This document shows, one piece after another, positions 36,129 through 49,319 of a stretch of 64,000 bases of DNA. The notes below the pieces were generated by a model, which saw only the letters and a list, made by a program, of their open reading frames with translations, was not told the DNA's origin and searched no databases. The position numbers and the translations under genes were made by a program. Every line of letters begins with the position of its first letter. Position 1 is the first letter of the stretch. The DNA comes from Thuidium tamariscinum (Eukaryota > Streptophyta > Bryopsida > Hypnales > Thuidiaceae), in contig OX344749.2 of assembly GCA_947034885.2 (NCBI GenBank), positions 52,853,682 through 52,917,681 on the forward strand, in the 5' to 3' direction.

Positions 36129-37778
36129 ATGGGTTGTGTAGGATCAAAAGCAGTCAAAGGCGTCGATCGTAAGCACTCTAATCCTATTCATCTCCTCTCC
36201 AAAAGCCTTGGGTTTGGCTTTACTCTGTATAAATTCAAACACCTCCTGGCAAAAGCGCATTCATTAGGGTGGTGCAGTGAGGGGTCATTATTCGGGTCGC
36301 CTGGCTTGCTGTGATGATAACACGGCAGGAACTTCCACGAGGGCATTAAGGTCTGTGTAGTACGATGTATCGTCATTTATGGTCCGACATTCGTTGTAAA
36401 TGACGCGATATCTGCTCGCGTCTCGTTTACAATTAATGTCGGAATATTAATGACGGTGGCCTTCTCAAAAGTGTACACGGCACGCGTGATGAAAATCAGA
36501 AGATGGAGTTGCATTGTTTGAGTCTTCTTCTGGTGCTCTGAGGTGTAAGGTAGCCGACCTATTTCCGATCACTTAAGCAATTACACATAGTTGGAGTGCA
36601 GTTTTTTTTATTGCAAAATTTTTCCCATGTATAGAAATAGAGTTTGGAAGTATAGCATATTTTTTTAGAATTTTATTACACAAAATGTAATTACTATGAA
36701 TTTTTTAGTAGAAGATTCTTCTTGACCTATAATGGTAATATAGACTTTACAATTTCTGACCATAGGCTGATTGCAAAATCCACCAAGGGCTGATTGCATT
36801 AATGAGAGCCTTACAACCAATCCTAATGTGCCACAATTGCTTTGGGAGATGCACCACAATTTCACGGAAAAGAAGCAGCCTATAGATTGGAAATAGGTAG
36901 GTGATCGGAAATGGGTTGGCTACCTTAATTCATAGTCGTGTACTCACTTCGTAAAGGCCACCGTGCAACATCTCTCACTGTCAGATACCTGACATCTGGC
37001 CCGAAAGCATTGTATCTCCACGCTGCTTTTGATCTTTATCTTCCGGAACTGCGGGCAGTCTACAGATGGTTATACTGTTTCGGAGGAGGAGGAGGATTCT
37101 GACATGTTACAGCTGTTCAATTCTCTGTCAGGGCATCAAAAGAAGATTAAAAGGCCGAAGCCGTGGAAACACACGGAAGACATTGATCGTGCACAGCTAA
37201 AGCAGATGAGGGATGAATTTTGGGATACAGCTCCTCACTATGGTGGAAAGAAAGGTCGGTACACGTTATGAAACTAGCAGATATATACCTTAAAATACCC
37301 TATCTCGCGTTTTGATGCATCCCGATTCCTTAGTCTCTGACTCCCTTGTTGGATGTGCAGAAATTTGGGATGCTCTCAGAGCAGCAGCAGAAGCTGATAT
37401 TAACCTGGCACAGTTAATTGTTGATAGTGCTGGAATTATTGTTCAATCCGAAGACTTGTCTACCTGCTATGATGAAAGAGGTGAGCTTCATACCTTGTGA
37501 TTGCTTTTTCGCCTCTAAGGCGATGCCTGGTGCGAAATTCTGTGATCGTTGTCTTCCACGAAGATTGATATTGTTTCCTTTAGTTAGAATGTTGGTTGAA
37601 GTATTCCTTAGCGGTCACTTCGGTTTGCCTCCTAGAGGCGTACTGAAATCGCTTGGCCAGGAAGGCTTTTGTAGACCATGGGTTTAGGTCTTGCTGATGC
37701 TATGTGTGCATGCCAGGTGCCAAGTATGATCTACCCAAGTATGTGTTAAGCGAGCCAACAAACATCAAAGACGACTAG
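36129..37778 (+). CDS. UBTD-type (DC-UbP N-terminal domain) protein, 136 aa
   Basis: Four exons: 36129-36168, 37066-37254, 37361-37480 and 37717-37778, all GT-AG and in phase. Residues 1-6 (MGCVGS) fit N-myristoylation at G2 with a palmitoylatable C3, so membrane attachment is likely. An acidic patch (about 19-26) precedes the UBTD domain: KRPKPWKH (42-49), QMRDEFWDTAPHYGGKKEIW, DALRAAAEAD, IVDSAGIIVQSEDLSTCYDE, RGAKYDLPKYVLSEPTN. This matches the N-terminal domain of human UBTD1/UBTD2, which binds E2-type ubiquitin enzymes. Like plant homologues, it stops before the C-terminal ubiquitin-like domain of the animal proteins. Exon 1 codes only 13 residues plus one base and intron 1 (about 900 bp) contains a TIR element. 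Confidence 0.95.
36548..36925 (+). mobile_element. TIR element in intron 1 of the UBTD-like gene (378 bp)
   Basis: Left end AGGTAGCCGACCTATTTCCG and right end, reverse-complemented, AGGTAGCCAACCCATTTCCG continue into ATCAC.TA, about 27 bp of inverted repeat. TA flanks both ends (36546-36547; 36926-36927), as expected for a Tc1/mariner-type (Stowaway-like) MITE, although the ends are not the classical Stowaway sequence. A degenerate relative lies near 62420-62775. Confidence 0.8.
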
Positions 37779-39050
37779 CACACTGTCACAGCCGTGACGG
37801 TTTCTTGCTCCCAGTACATCTTGAACAGCGGCCGATGGATACGTCTGTAAGGAGCCGTGCAAGTTCAATGTCAGTATTCATGTTGCGATTTCAAACCGTC
37901 ACAGATTGAATCGCCCGTTTGATTGTGTTATCGTTCTGTAACCTTTTGTGTGCCTTTAGAGAGCCCCATAAGATGTACTCATTGTATCATTCTTCAGTTC
38001 TATCTGTTGCTGATTTCTTACAAAACATCATGTATGTGATTGCCTAGTGAGTGTTACCTCTCTACCTTCGCAGAGTGCTACCCTGTTATTCCATGGGGTT
38101 AGTAGTTTTTAGTTCAATTTGAAACTGCCACGCCATCCTTGATTAAGGAAAATTGTAGAGTTAATTATAGCGAATTCTCCATTTGTATTACTCGTGCCAT
38201 CCTCGTTTTTAATGAAAGATTTTCATCAGCAGCATAGTGAAGCCAGGTTTGGCAAGCTTCAGTGCACGTCCTTGTAATTTATCCAGTGCAATTGCGATTC
38301 TACCTTCGTACATCGGATTTCAGCAGGGTTTGTCTTGAATCGCAATAATTTGGTCATGGCTGTTATGATCATGGAAGGTATGTCAACTGTTCATGGGAGG
38401 CTCTGGCTTGCTGCGGGTCAACCTCGCTTCATCAGAGGAAGTCTATGTTTCAGGTGGCTTTTTCTCTCCCTCAGCTCCTGAAGCCATGAACGATTTTCTT
38501 CTACATAGAATTTTGAGTTCCGATCATAGTTTCAGTCTCGAGCTGTGATGCACGATTGAGCAAGAGGATTGCCCATGGTTACTTGTGCGACATCACTGAC
38601 ACCATAGTTGCAGCGAAGGTATCGGACCTTTCTAGATAAAAAATGTGTCATCGATGGAATCACTTTTTTCCCTGAGGAAGAGAATAGGCAGATGTAGTCA
38701 AAGTAACTCAGTGGAATCACTCTCTTTTTTGAGGGAGAATAGGCGGATTGGAACTTGGTGGAATCAGCTTCAGTAGCAAAGCTGAACTAACAGCACCTCT
38801 AACAACATGTTTGAACAGTCATTAGAAGAAAGGACCCGTATGGTGCATTTCCAATTAGTCACATGCAGTGTAATAAGATCTGGTCAGTCCTCGTTGCAAA
38901 CATTTCCGAAAGTCCACGAGCGTATTATTAGTGCGATTAGAATCACCTCACTTTACGTAAACGTCGGTGCTGTAGTGCTGTAGTCCCTCCCCCCGGCCTT
39001 TTACTGTGCTGCAGAGAAGACCCGGAAAGTATCATATCAGGATAACGTGC
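37779..39050 (+). other. 3' UTR of the UBTD-like gene and downstream DNA
   Basis: Composition remains gene-like to about 39000 but I find no exon with a recognisable product. 37779-38230 is probably the 3' UTR. The rest may include further UTR or an unannotated non-coding transcript. Confidence 0.4.
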
Positions 39051-39053
39051 AAA

Positions 39054-39266
39054 TCATTTAATTGAACATTTGTCAGCCCATTTGATGACTTGGTATCCGG
39101 CTGAGCGGCCATTCTTGAGAAGAACTCGGATTGCTGTTCCATCAATGATATGGATTAGATGCCAGTCGGGAAGTACCTTTGGAGCCACATCAGCCTTTGG
39201 GGAGTTTTCCACAGCAACCAGTACCGTTCCTCTTTTCCAGAAGTTGACTTGGCCCATGTATCGCAT
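39054..39266 (-). pseudogene. Orphan coding-like stretch, 70 aa, probable gene remnant
   Basis: A minus-strand frame from ATG at 39266 to TGA at 39054 encodes a protein-like sequence with balanced composition (GQVNFWKRGTVLVAVENSPK, VLPDWHLIHIIDGTAIRVLL, KNGRSAGYQVIKWADKC). It is GC-richer than its surroundings. An in-frame stop sits just upstream of the ATG with no acceptor between them, so it cannot be the internal exon of a longer gene as it stands. The surrounding DNA turns AT-rich at 39300. I read it as a C-terminal fragment of a broken gene. The family was not recognised. Confidence 0.4.
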
Positions 39267-39299
39267 GAATCAGCTAGAGCCTAGTGTTTGTAACTTGGG

Positions 39300-42200
39300 T
39301 CAGTCCAAAGTTTGTAACACAGAATTTCACTTGGATTTTCTCCTTCAAATTTCTATACAACCTGTTTCAAATCCTCACATTAACATTTCTATTTGGTTGA
39401 AATCTTAAATTTCAACTTGAAAGCTGGTTAGCATGCAATTATAATTTCCTTGGTAGGATTTGAATTTGGCAATCCACCAACCATTTGATGACCATGGATT
39501 CACCTTGCTAACATACCAAGCCCTCCTTAAAATGAATGAATTTGGTATATTAAAAGGGTTTTCTATGTATACATTACATACAAAAACTCTTAGGTTTTTG
39601 AAAGGTCATCAATTGCAATATCAACATCTAAATTGCCAATAAGATATTGGTAAAGGTTAGAAAATAAATACTAAAACTTTGTAGAGTTCTTCTATAATGC
39701 TATTCCCTCCACTAAGATTGGCCGAACGTCACATTTTTTACCCTCATGTGCAAGCCATACAACATACTCCAAGTTCCTTATTTCAACCTATTAATGCATT
39801 TTAGTCCAATCTCAAGGGCTATAATTTGCTATAATTAATGTAAAAAATTCTTGTAGCCCTTTTAACAAGTATCCTAATAGTGTATTTATATACATGAAAT
39901 GAATATTCTTTTAGGACAATAATAGTATTAAAAATTCAATTATATGAATTTTTTTAATACTCTTATTATAGGACATGCTACCTAAGTTTGGAGACTTTTC
40001 AATAAAAATTTGATTTTAATTGAAGGGAGCTTCTTGAATATTTTTTAAAAAAAACTATGTATAGGTGTTTCAATACTTCATATATATTTTGAGTTTTTTT
40101 TCTAATATGTATGCAACTTAGAGTTTTCTACATTCAATTTACTTTTAATTTGGTCTTTAGCTAAACTTTTGATATTTTCATTTGATATAATTTTATCAAA
40201 AGCCATCCTCTAACTTTATAAGCCATAATACCAACGCCCCCTATGCATAATACAATAATTGTGTACTTGGGGTAAAATAGCATTTATAGTTGAAGAATTT
40301 TTGTATTGATGATAGATCCAATAGCTACCACATCCCCAACTTCACTTGAAAAAAACAATTTAACATAGAAAGACAATGTAAAATGTCTACAAAGAAATAA
40401 AGACAATAAGAAAATTCCTCATCTTTGTATACAATGAACAATGATTGTAGTAATGTCAACAACAAACCCCATCTTCTAACTCATCAAGGTGATTGCAAGA
40501 AAGGCCTCCCATTTTTTGTTTTGTTTTGGAATAATATTTTTTTTCAAGAGTACTTTAAAAATAGAAAAACAATTTTTTTTTAAATGAAAAATATGTTCAA
40601 TGTATATTTCTTGAAGAAGAAGGTACCCTAAGAAGGAAAAACGAAGGAAAATTTTCTAAGTAGGTGAACTGGACAAGTGGAAAATATCATGAAAATGAGC
40701 ACTTTTACATTTTTTTTTTCAATAATTTGTAAAAAATAGGAAAAAAAAAATTTTTAAGTAACAATTGGAAATTTTAGAAGGACTAATGGTGATGATATTT
40801 CACCAAAAGAATGATTTTGAAACCATTTTCAATGTTCAGAATTGCATGTGTAAGAGGTTCCTATTTGCATGAATGTAGAGGATATAAAATAATGTTTTTT
40901 CTAATTCTTTTTGGTGGATACATGAATCTCTAGTGTAGAAATAGACCACATAAATTTCAATTCTACATCACTAATTTTGGATACTCCACAGTACCCTAAA
41001 CCCCTAAATCGCAAAGTGTGACAAATTAGCTAAATTAAAATTTAATTAGAAAATGATTTTTGAAAATTTCTGAAAAATAATGAATCTTATTATTATTAAG
41101 TTGTCCATCTTCAATAAAAATTTCAAGTACATTGGCTTAATTCCCCAAAATTTATAACCAATGGCATGAAAATCACTTGGATTGTAACGCAAAATAATAC
41201 ATCCCTTTCTTGCAACCACCCATTGTGGAAAAAAACAATTATGGATTCTAATGAATCACACAAAGTAGTAACCATTTGTTAATATGACAACCAATGAACA
41301 TTTTCATACTTTTACATGAATTTCTTTGCATCATTCATCCTTCTTTACAAAGCTTATGATGCAATTTTGCATTTCAAAATTTTCTTTGAGAATGCAGCTA
41401 CATTATTTAGCATAGCATCTATATATTTATACATCTTGGCATACATGTAGCTTTTTTGCAACTTCAAGTACTACAAGATTGTTTCTATATTCTATGCAAT
41501 TAACAAAGACAAGGATAGGGTACAGCTTTTCTTTTAACCATGCTACCCCTCTAGATTTGCAACCAACCATTGCATTTGTATAGTCAAATCTATATAAATC
41601 ACTTTGCAACTTTTAACCTCGACTATTTTAACTTCTAAATGACAGAGGCCATTATTTTGTTAGAAACCACTTAGAATTGTCATTTCTACTATTTCATCCA
41701 AAAAAACAAAACATTTTCTTAGAGATTAACCATAGGATCTTGTACGTAACTTGTTTAAGATCATGTGGTAAAAAGTTCATGATGTTTGACTATATGGATT
41801 GGAAGATATGAGCATTCAAAGGTTGAAAAAAAAAGTTTTTTGGAACTATGGTGTGCAATTTTAGATGACTTTGACTACCATTTGTAGAAACATTTTGTAC
41901 TATAGAATTTGAATTAAAATAAATTTGTATTAAAGAATTGAATTGATATTTTTAGAGAAAAAATTTTCAAGAAAATACTAGAATTTTATCCCTTTAAAAA
42001 ATGTTAAATAGAAGTACATGTAAGATTAAAAGAAAAATTAAATGGTTAATAGCTTTCTAAGGTGAGATTGAAACACAATATTCACAATGGTGAGATTGTT
42101 CTAGAAAGTAAATATAAGCTTTTTCAACAATTTTTTTGAAAAACTGTGAAAATTACATCAAAAAATGAATCATGTAAGTTATTTTTTCTAAGAGATGTTC

Positions 42201-43180
42201 AGATTGCCCAAAAAACAAGATTGTCCTTCACTTTCTCTTTTCTAGTCCAAATAGAATTATTCAAAGCTTCACATGTAGAAAGAGATACATTAGTTCAGAA
42301 AAAGGAAAATTTAAAATTTAATTTTGATTTTTTGTAAATTTCTTTTGCTACCCAACAAGATTAGTTTTAGACTTTTTGTGGTATATCTTTTGCTTTCAAG
42401 CACCAATTGAAATAAAAATCATATTCATACAAAACTAATTAGTTTTTCTATCTTATGAGAAAGTTTCAAAAAGTTTCACCAAAAATTGAGGTGATAGGAA
42501 TTTGTCCAAAATCCATTTTGTCCCTTGAAGGAACAATGGTCCTTTATTATGGATTAAACTAGTACAAAAGGTCTCCAAATTTAACAAAGTTTGTATTTTA
42601 CCATCTCAAGGGGGTCACTCTACAAGAGGTTCTAAAAACCACATGCAACAAAGAGATATTATTGCACAAGGTATTTTGAAGTCTTGGAGTGATTTTAATG
42701 GTCCCCATTATTACCTTATATTCCAAATTATAGTATTTTGTACCCTTGTATTAGTACTTACAATTGTAAAGGGTAGATAATTTTAGAGCCCCTTCTTTTG
42801 TTATAATGAAATAAAATAAAGTAAAGAAGGCCAAATGGGAAGATGAGAGACAAAGTGATTGCACTTTAAGCTAGTTCAAAGACTAAAAGGCACGCTTGCA
42901 TTTGGGAAATTTGAACATGAATACAACATATGAAGAAACTATACACAAAAATTAGGCCACAATAATCATGAAACAATGCAATATCACAATTTTCAATGCA
43001 AGTTCCATGGGCAATATAGAACACCTTGAAAGACAATGATGCACTTAAAATCTAGAAGAACCACTACCTCTTGTCAACAATGCCCACAACAATGATAAAG
43101 GCAAATTGAACCTACTTGGTGAAAGCAAACCATAAAATACTTGAAACTAGTAATATAAGAAACTGTGCATGCACAGTTGT
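39300..43180. other. AT-rich gene-free stretch
   Basis: Nothing recognisable is present: no exon-like island, no clear terminal repeats, only AT-rich sequence with short shared words found elsewhere in the window. Confidence 0.7.
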
Positions 43181-43189
43181 ACACCAACT

Positions 43190-43460
43190 GGAAACTTTGG
43201 AGGGTAGCCAAAAATAATAGTGTTTAGGTTCAAAACACTTTTCCATCTAAAATCATTGCATGTTTGCAAAAAAAAATGGTGTATGTATGTGTATGTGTGT
43301 GTTGAAGACTCCTTTCGTAGCCAGAATCACAGTAAGGTAGCCAAACAAGATGGGATGTATTGAAAACACCTTTTCCAACTGGAATCACAGCAGAGTAGCC
43401 AAAGAAAATAGTGTATGTGTTGAAGACACCCTTCCCAACCGAAACCATAGCAAGATAGCT
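43190..43460. repeat. Minisatellite, period about 60 bp
   Basis: About four diverged units contain GTGT.TGTGTTGAAGAC.CC.TT, then a CCAAC..GAA.CACAG stretch, then AGTAGCCAAA. A TATGTGTATGTGTGTG microsatellite lies inside the first unit. A related unit recurs at 43800-43890 (TATATGTGTTGAAGACATG), so the array once extended further or was interrupted. Confidence 0.65.
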
Positions 43461-43932
43461 AAAAAAATAGGTTGTGATGAAGAGAGCTTTCTAGCTCAAT
43501 AGAAAAATGCCCCATCCTTTGCTTCCTACTTGGTGTTGATACACAAAAGACTACAAAAATCTAACTTTAGGGTGAGACAATAGTGGAAACAAGAAACATG
43601 ATACAATAAATATAAATAATACAATACCAAAAATTCTAGTATCAATTCTATGCATTCAAACATGGTAGGCAACACATTCATGAATTTCAAACTCAAAAGA
43701 ACTAATGTCAAGCTTGAACAGTAGAAAATCACAATCCACATAAATTCATGTATGTATTTGCAAAGCAGGGTAACAAATAGTCGAAACCAATAATATACTC
43801 ATACATGTGTCTTTTACAATACAAATTATAGTAGGTTACAAAAAACATAGTATATGTGTTGAAGACATGATTTTCAATACAAAATTGCTTCTCAAAGGGA
43901 ACAAGGTGCAAATACTCAAAAATTGACGCTTA

Positions 43933-44646
43933 GGGTGAATGCAAGAAACACTTGTACTGTTTTGTGTCACACAATATGTGTTGATCTATTTTTTGGCTAT
44001 AACTTTGTGTTTTGACTCTAAATGACTCAAGATTTATAGGGAAGGTACTCATGACTATTATACATCATGCCTAATTTTTTTTAATTTAAAAATAATTAAC
44101 TATTTAAAAATTGACCCCGATTTAATGTCACAAATGTCAATTTGGAAGTTTTTAGAATTGTTTTAGCACCCAAAAAAATGAATTTTGAGTTCGAATTTGG
44201 ATGAGATGGTATTACAGTATAGTTGTATCTTTTTATAAAAGGAATTTCAAAAAAAGTTATTTTTGTGTTGTGTAGAAGTCCACTAATTGAACTTTCTTTT
44301 GTATGCATTTTGAAACATGTAAAAATTAATTTTGGTGAGTTTTCATAGTAAATGACCATATCCATAAAGTTCTTGCAAATGGATGATTTTTATTTTATTT
44401 TTTAAATTAAAAAAAATTAAAACATTAAAACATTAAAATATGTATTTTCTTTATGTTTGGCACTTTTCAAGTTCTCCTACTTAGAGATTTTTTCACAAAT
44501 TTCCTTCAGTGGTTTTCTTCATTTTAAAGGTATATACATTAGTCATATTTTTTATATTTTAAAAAAATTATTTTTCTAATTATAAAGTATTCCCAAAAGA
44601 ATTGTGCAAACACAACAAATAATACAAGTGTTTTTTGCATTCACCC
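43933..44646 (+). mobile_element. GCAAGAAACACTT-family TIR element (714 bp)
   Basis: Left end GGGTGAATGCAAGAAACACT and right end AAGTGTTTTTTGCATTCACC are inverted. The first 450 bp follow the left arm of the palindrome at 52588 block by block (CATAACTTT, CAAATGACTCAAGATTTATA, ACTCATGACTATTA, TTTTGGTGAGTTTT). The rest is unrelated AT-rich DNA. It is non-coding. Confidence 0.75.
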
Positions 44647-44649
44647 CCT

Positions 44650-47600
44650 ACAACTTCAAAGACTTTGAAAGCAATCTAAAGTTGCAATCAAACCTATCGA
44701 CAATAAAGTCATCCTAAGAGACACCATTGTTGCAACTTGCCTCCATAAAATGATACTCTGCCAAACATTAGGTATAAATTTGATAGACAGTCACTAACAG
44801 GTGCCACTCTTTTGTTGGCACTAACCACTCATGGGACCATCCTCAGCCAACTTGATCTCCATCCATTTTCCTTGCCAATCTTGTTTCATAGATCTATGCA
44901 TGCTACAAAACCTTGCAATACACAAGGAATAATGTGGTTGATGGTGACAATGTCTATACACTTGCCCCAATCCATGCATCCACAATCAATAGAAGAAGAC
45001 AACTAGAACACTAATCACATCCTACCACAACAAAGAAATTGTGGAAACAAGCAATAGGCATCCTACTAGATGCAATGAGATTTACGCTAATCCTAGCATG
45101 GTTGAAGACAAGAAAAAAAACCAAGAGAATTCTACAGTCCAACAAATTTAAGTGGTATTCCAATATGACAAGCGATTAGGCAAATTTAGCATGTGATTTA
45201 TATAAACTAAAGATCTATTCAATATAGCAATTAACTTTTTCTAGGGCTACAATCAAAATACAAATTAAAGTTAGTGGCATACCTATTTAAGATGAATAAA
45301 ATATCATTTGGAAAGGCAAGTAGCCATTGATGGAGAAGATCTCTCAAATTTCTTCTAAGAGCTTCTTCATTTCTATCTCTATTCTATAAGGGAATCTCTC
45401 ATGGACATCCCTCAACTTCTCTTAAAGACAAAAACATATGCTACAAGGAAGCATACACTTGTTTGTGTCAAAGGTACACATAACTTATACAATTCAATAT
45501 TCTTTTAATATTATTTATAATCAAATATAATCTCTAAAAGTTCAAATGCAAGTACCAAAAAATATAATTTAGAATCATCTATAAATTGTATCAAAACCTA
45601 TCCTAACGTATATCTTTCAACCTTCAAGATGGTCACACACACTCACACATGCATATAGCCTAGCATACACCCATCATTCTTCACCAACATTAGGATCTAA
45701 TAGTAAGATTTTTTTGCAATAAACAAGTACTATCAAGTTAGAACAAAAACAAACTCAAGTTGGAATCAAACATTTTAGCTATACAACAACAATTTGAAAC
45801 AAAATTTATATTAAGATCATAATTAGACTTACATTTTGTTAGCACCTTTCACTAGTTGTAAAATATGTGGGGAGATCATTCCTTGTAATTTAAGGTATAC
45901 GTCTGAATTAAAAGGGTATTTCATGTGGGGTTAATTACTTTAATTCTTGTATTTAAAGTGACCATATTTGTACATAAAAAGCTATGAAGGGCATATTTCT
46001 GATACTTTATAGTTTTTGTAAATTCATTCTTGTGGGTTTTTAAGTAGGGCTATCTTACATGTAAAATTTAACTGTCTAATTTTTTCCTACCTCCACCTTT
46101 CTTTACAAAATTTTCTTTTCTTCTCTTATATATATGTATAGGATAAACACCATGAAATCAACAACAATTCATTCAATTCAAGTGCCATCGACAAAGTGGT
46201 AGTTTTTAACCTCTAAAGGCCAATTGTTCATTGATCATACAATTGAAAACTTGAATAGGTTCCAATAATTCAAAAGTGAATTTTGATTGGATGTGCATAA
46301 AATTTTGTGAGAAGATGATTGTAAACATGTATGTCTTTAAGTGAAAATATAATTTTTTCCAAATAGGGATCCAAATCAAAGTTATGCTTCCCTAAATTTT
46401 CTTGGTAGGTTGGGCAATTTGGGCATCTTTGGTACATCTTTTGCAAAAACACTCATTGACTTTTGAAAATTTTCATATATGAAACTAATAAAATATGGCA
46501 TTCAAGTATCCTAAAAAATTTTAATTTTAAATTTACACTCTAAGAGATGTCAAACTTTGTTAGCTATATTGGGGCAACTTCAAAAAAGACATTTTCTTCT
46601 AACTCCATATTAGACTATTATTTTGCAACCTATGAAGTCAAAGTTCTTGAAATTTTTCCCATGTATTCCAAATGTTTTTTATAATTTTATTAAATTTTAA
46701 TTTCAAATGAAAAATTTCTTCATTGCACAAAAAAAACATCAAAAAATGACTAGAATATTGCCAATGGATTTAACCTCCTTTCATTGAAGGTTGATTTAGA
46801 ATAAGCTAAATTCCATATTTGTTTTTGAAATTTTTCATAAATGAACCTAACATGAATGGTCACAAATTTTATTTTGAAAAGGCTTGAAGTTCATTGCCCT
46901 TGTTTTGTAGGAATGAAAGAAAATTCTCACCTCAAACATTGTAATTTTTCAATCTACAAGGTCAAATGAATTGAATGTTTTTCAAGACATTGCCTTACTT
47001 GTTCAATAAATTTTTTGTATGACTGAAATTTTAAAAAAATTTAGACAATGCATCTAAAAGTGGCTATTTTACTTTTTTTTTCTTCCAAAACACCCTTTGT
47101 GTTTTAGAGAATAAGAAGAAGTTTAACACTTAATACTTCCACAATCTCCATCAAAACTCTCCCGTAAACATTCAATTCAATATAAATTGTATATAACATA
47201 TATGGATTCAAATATTGAAGTTAAATGGACCATAAATTTTGTCCACATGTTGTGCAATTTAGTTTGTTGAATCCACTAAGGCAAATTCCCTATTCATACT
47301 AAATGAGGCAATTTCTATCACTTAGGGTCAATGTATACTTAATTTTTAATTATGCACATTATTGGAACCATGGTAAAATTTTATTGCAAACTACCCTTCA
47401 TTGCAAATTCCTTAAGCTTGATTGTATTCATTTTTGTCATCTACATGAAATTATCAATCCACATCTATACTCATTGTACAATGAAAAATTTGTATAATTT
47501 CTATTTTTTGAGGCTAATTTATTAATAAAAATTTCTACTATTAATATGATGTTTTTACATAGCCTAATTTATATATAATAGAATGCATAGCATTTCATAG

Positions 47601-48540
47601 ATCCTATAATAGTTCTACATATTATATAAATATTTTCTCCTTTGAATTAAATGGACCCTATCTTTTAACTCAAGTAGTTTTCTAAAATACCAAGAGTAAT
47701 CCCTCCGAGAAAATATGCTCCAAAATTTTTTGAAATAGTCACAATTTCTCTAGGTGGGTTGATTCAATAGATGGCAGGATGGGATATAATGCTAAACAAA
47801 CATGTATTTCGTCCGATTGAAATATCTATTTTTATACTAAATTTTTTCATCTTTTGAAAATAAAGTTTGATTGTTGTAAAGTATTAATGGAGAAATTACA
47901 CCACCTTTAGTATCCTATAAAGAGATAGTAAGAGATTTAGAAAATGACACATCATGCATTAAAAATTGATTTCAAGTTCAAGCCTAGGAAACCAATCATT
48001 CATTTGCATATAAACCAAAACTTACTTGCATCTATTTCCACCAATTTATTGTTCTAGGAGTTGAATTCACCTTCTCATCTATAGTCAAATTCTTAGGATT
48101 TGAATATTTCTCAAACCCTTTAGCTACAATAGGAAAAGAGAACAAAGACCCTAAAGCATTAATACAATCTTAGTAATGTAATATGTGCCCTTGAATAAAT
48201 TCTTGTTTTCAACCATCTGGTGCAATTAAGAGATTTTGTTCTTAGCTATCAAAATCAAATAATCAATAGTTGATCTTATTGCCACATCTTCTAATTTAAA
48301 GTTTGGATGAAATAGAACTTGATTGAACAAAATATTTATCTCTCTTATTGATAAATGGCTATTGTTTTTGCAAGTATGTATCTAATGTACCTAATTGAAT
48401 GTAGGATCCAAAAATGCCTTAAAATCGTCTTCTTCAAAGATGGAAAAATCACCTTTAAGTGACTCAAATACAAGAGGGCTTAGGTCAATTTAAATTGTGA
48501 CCTTTAGTCGGACTTTTTGGCTTTTTAGATCTCCATTTCA
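44650..48540. other. AT-rich gene-free stretch
   Basis: No exon was recognised. 44800-45470 is slightly less AT-rich but encodes nothing familiar. 46670-46970 is the partner of the repeat at 33600. Otherwise I see nothing. Confidence 0.65.
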
Positions 48541-48549
48541 AATATCTCT

Positions 48550-49170
48550 TGTGAGCACCAATACTTTGAAGTTAAATAAAAGCAAACCATATTTCTATTT
48601 TTAATATTCCATGTTTTTCAAAAATCTTGTTTGATGGCTTGTTTTAACATCAGAAATCCAATTTTGAAAATGATTGAATATGATTTTTCTATCAAATATT
48701 TTGTATAAGCTTGTCCATTGCAATCTTGCCTTTCTATAGTGTTGAAGGCTCTTAGAAATGAGCCTCAAATATACTAGATCTTGGAGGAAAAATCACATTT
48801 GAAACTCTTTTAAAAAAATTGTAGAGTAGATTTTGAGAGGCATAAATTGATTGGGATTATGCATTTAGGCCCTTTAACCTCATATATTTTTGGTAATCAA
48901 ATTTTTAGATTTGACATGCAAAAAGAAAATTGAAAGACTTCAACTCACTTTTGAAATTTTAACACCCTCATCATCAAACAATATAATCTTTCAATCCATA
49001 AGTGATATTGATGTTTTTTTGTTTTTCTTTCTATGTGAACTCTAACATATCTAGTTTGAATTTGTACAGTTATGATTTGAAAAATTGATACAACTTGTTA
49101 AAATGTTGTCTTTTGTTGAATGCAAAACAAATTCCTAAAAGCTCAAAGAAGGCTCTATACATTTACGGAT
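48550..49170 (+). repeat. Dispersed repeat, partner at 3100-3760
   Basis: This is the second copy of the repeat described at 3100, colinear and in the same orientation with many substitutions. It starts to match near GCACCAATACTTTGAAGTT and ends near ACAAATTCCTAAAAGCTCAA. Confidence 0.7.
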
Positions 49171-49319
49171 TAGAGTCAACCTTTGAGTCATAGTATTTTC
49201 AACTCTATATTTCTTAAAAAAGACAAATCAAACCCAAGGAATTCTTGCTAACATCTACAAACTCAATGAGACCTACCAATTTGTTGGACAATTCTTGATT
49301 GATCTTATTTTTCTACTAG

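Noticed and set aside
37418-37687. 89-aa frame running over the end of UBTD exon 3
   Set aside because: It is out of frame with the conserved exon and reads into the intron.
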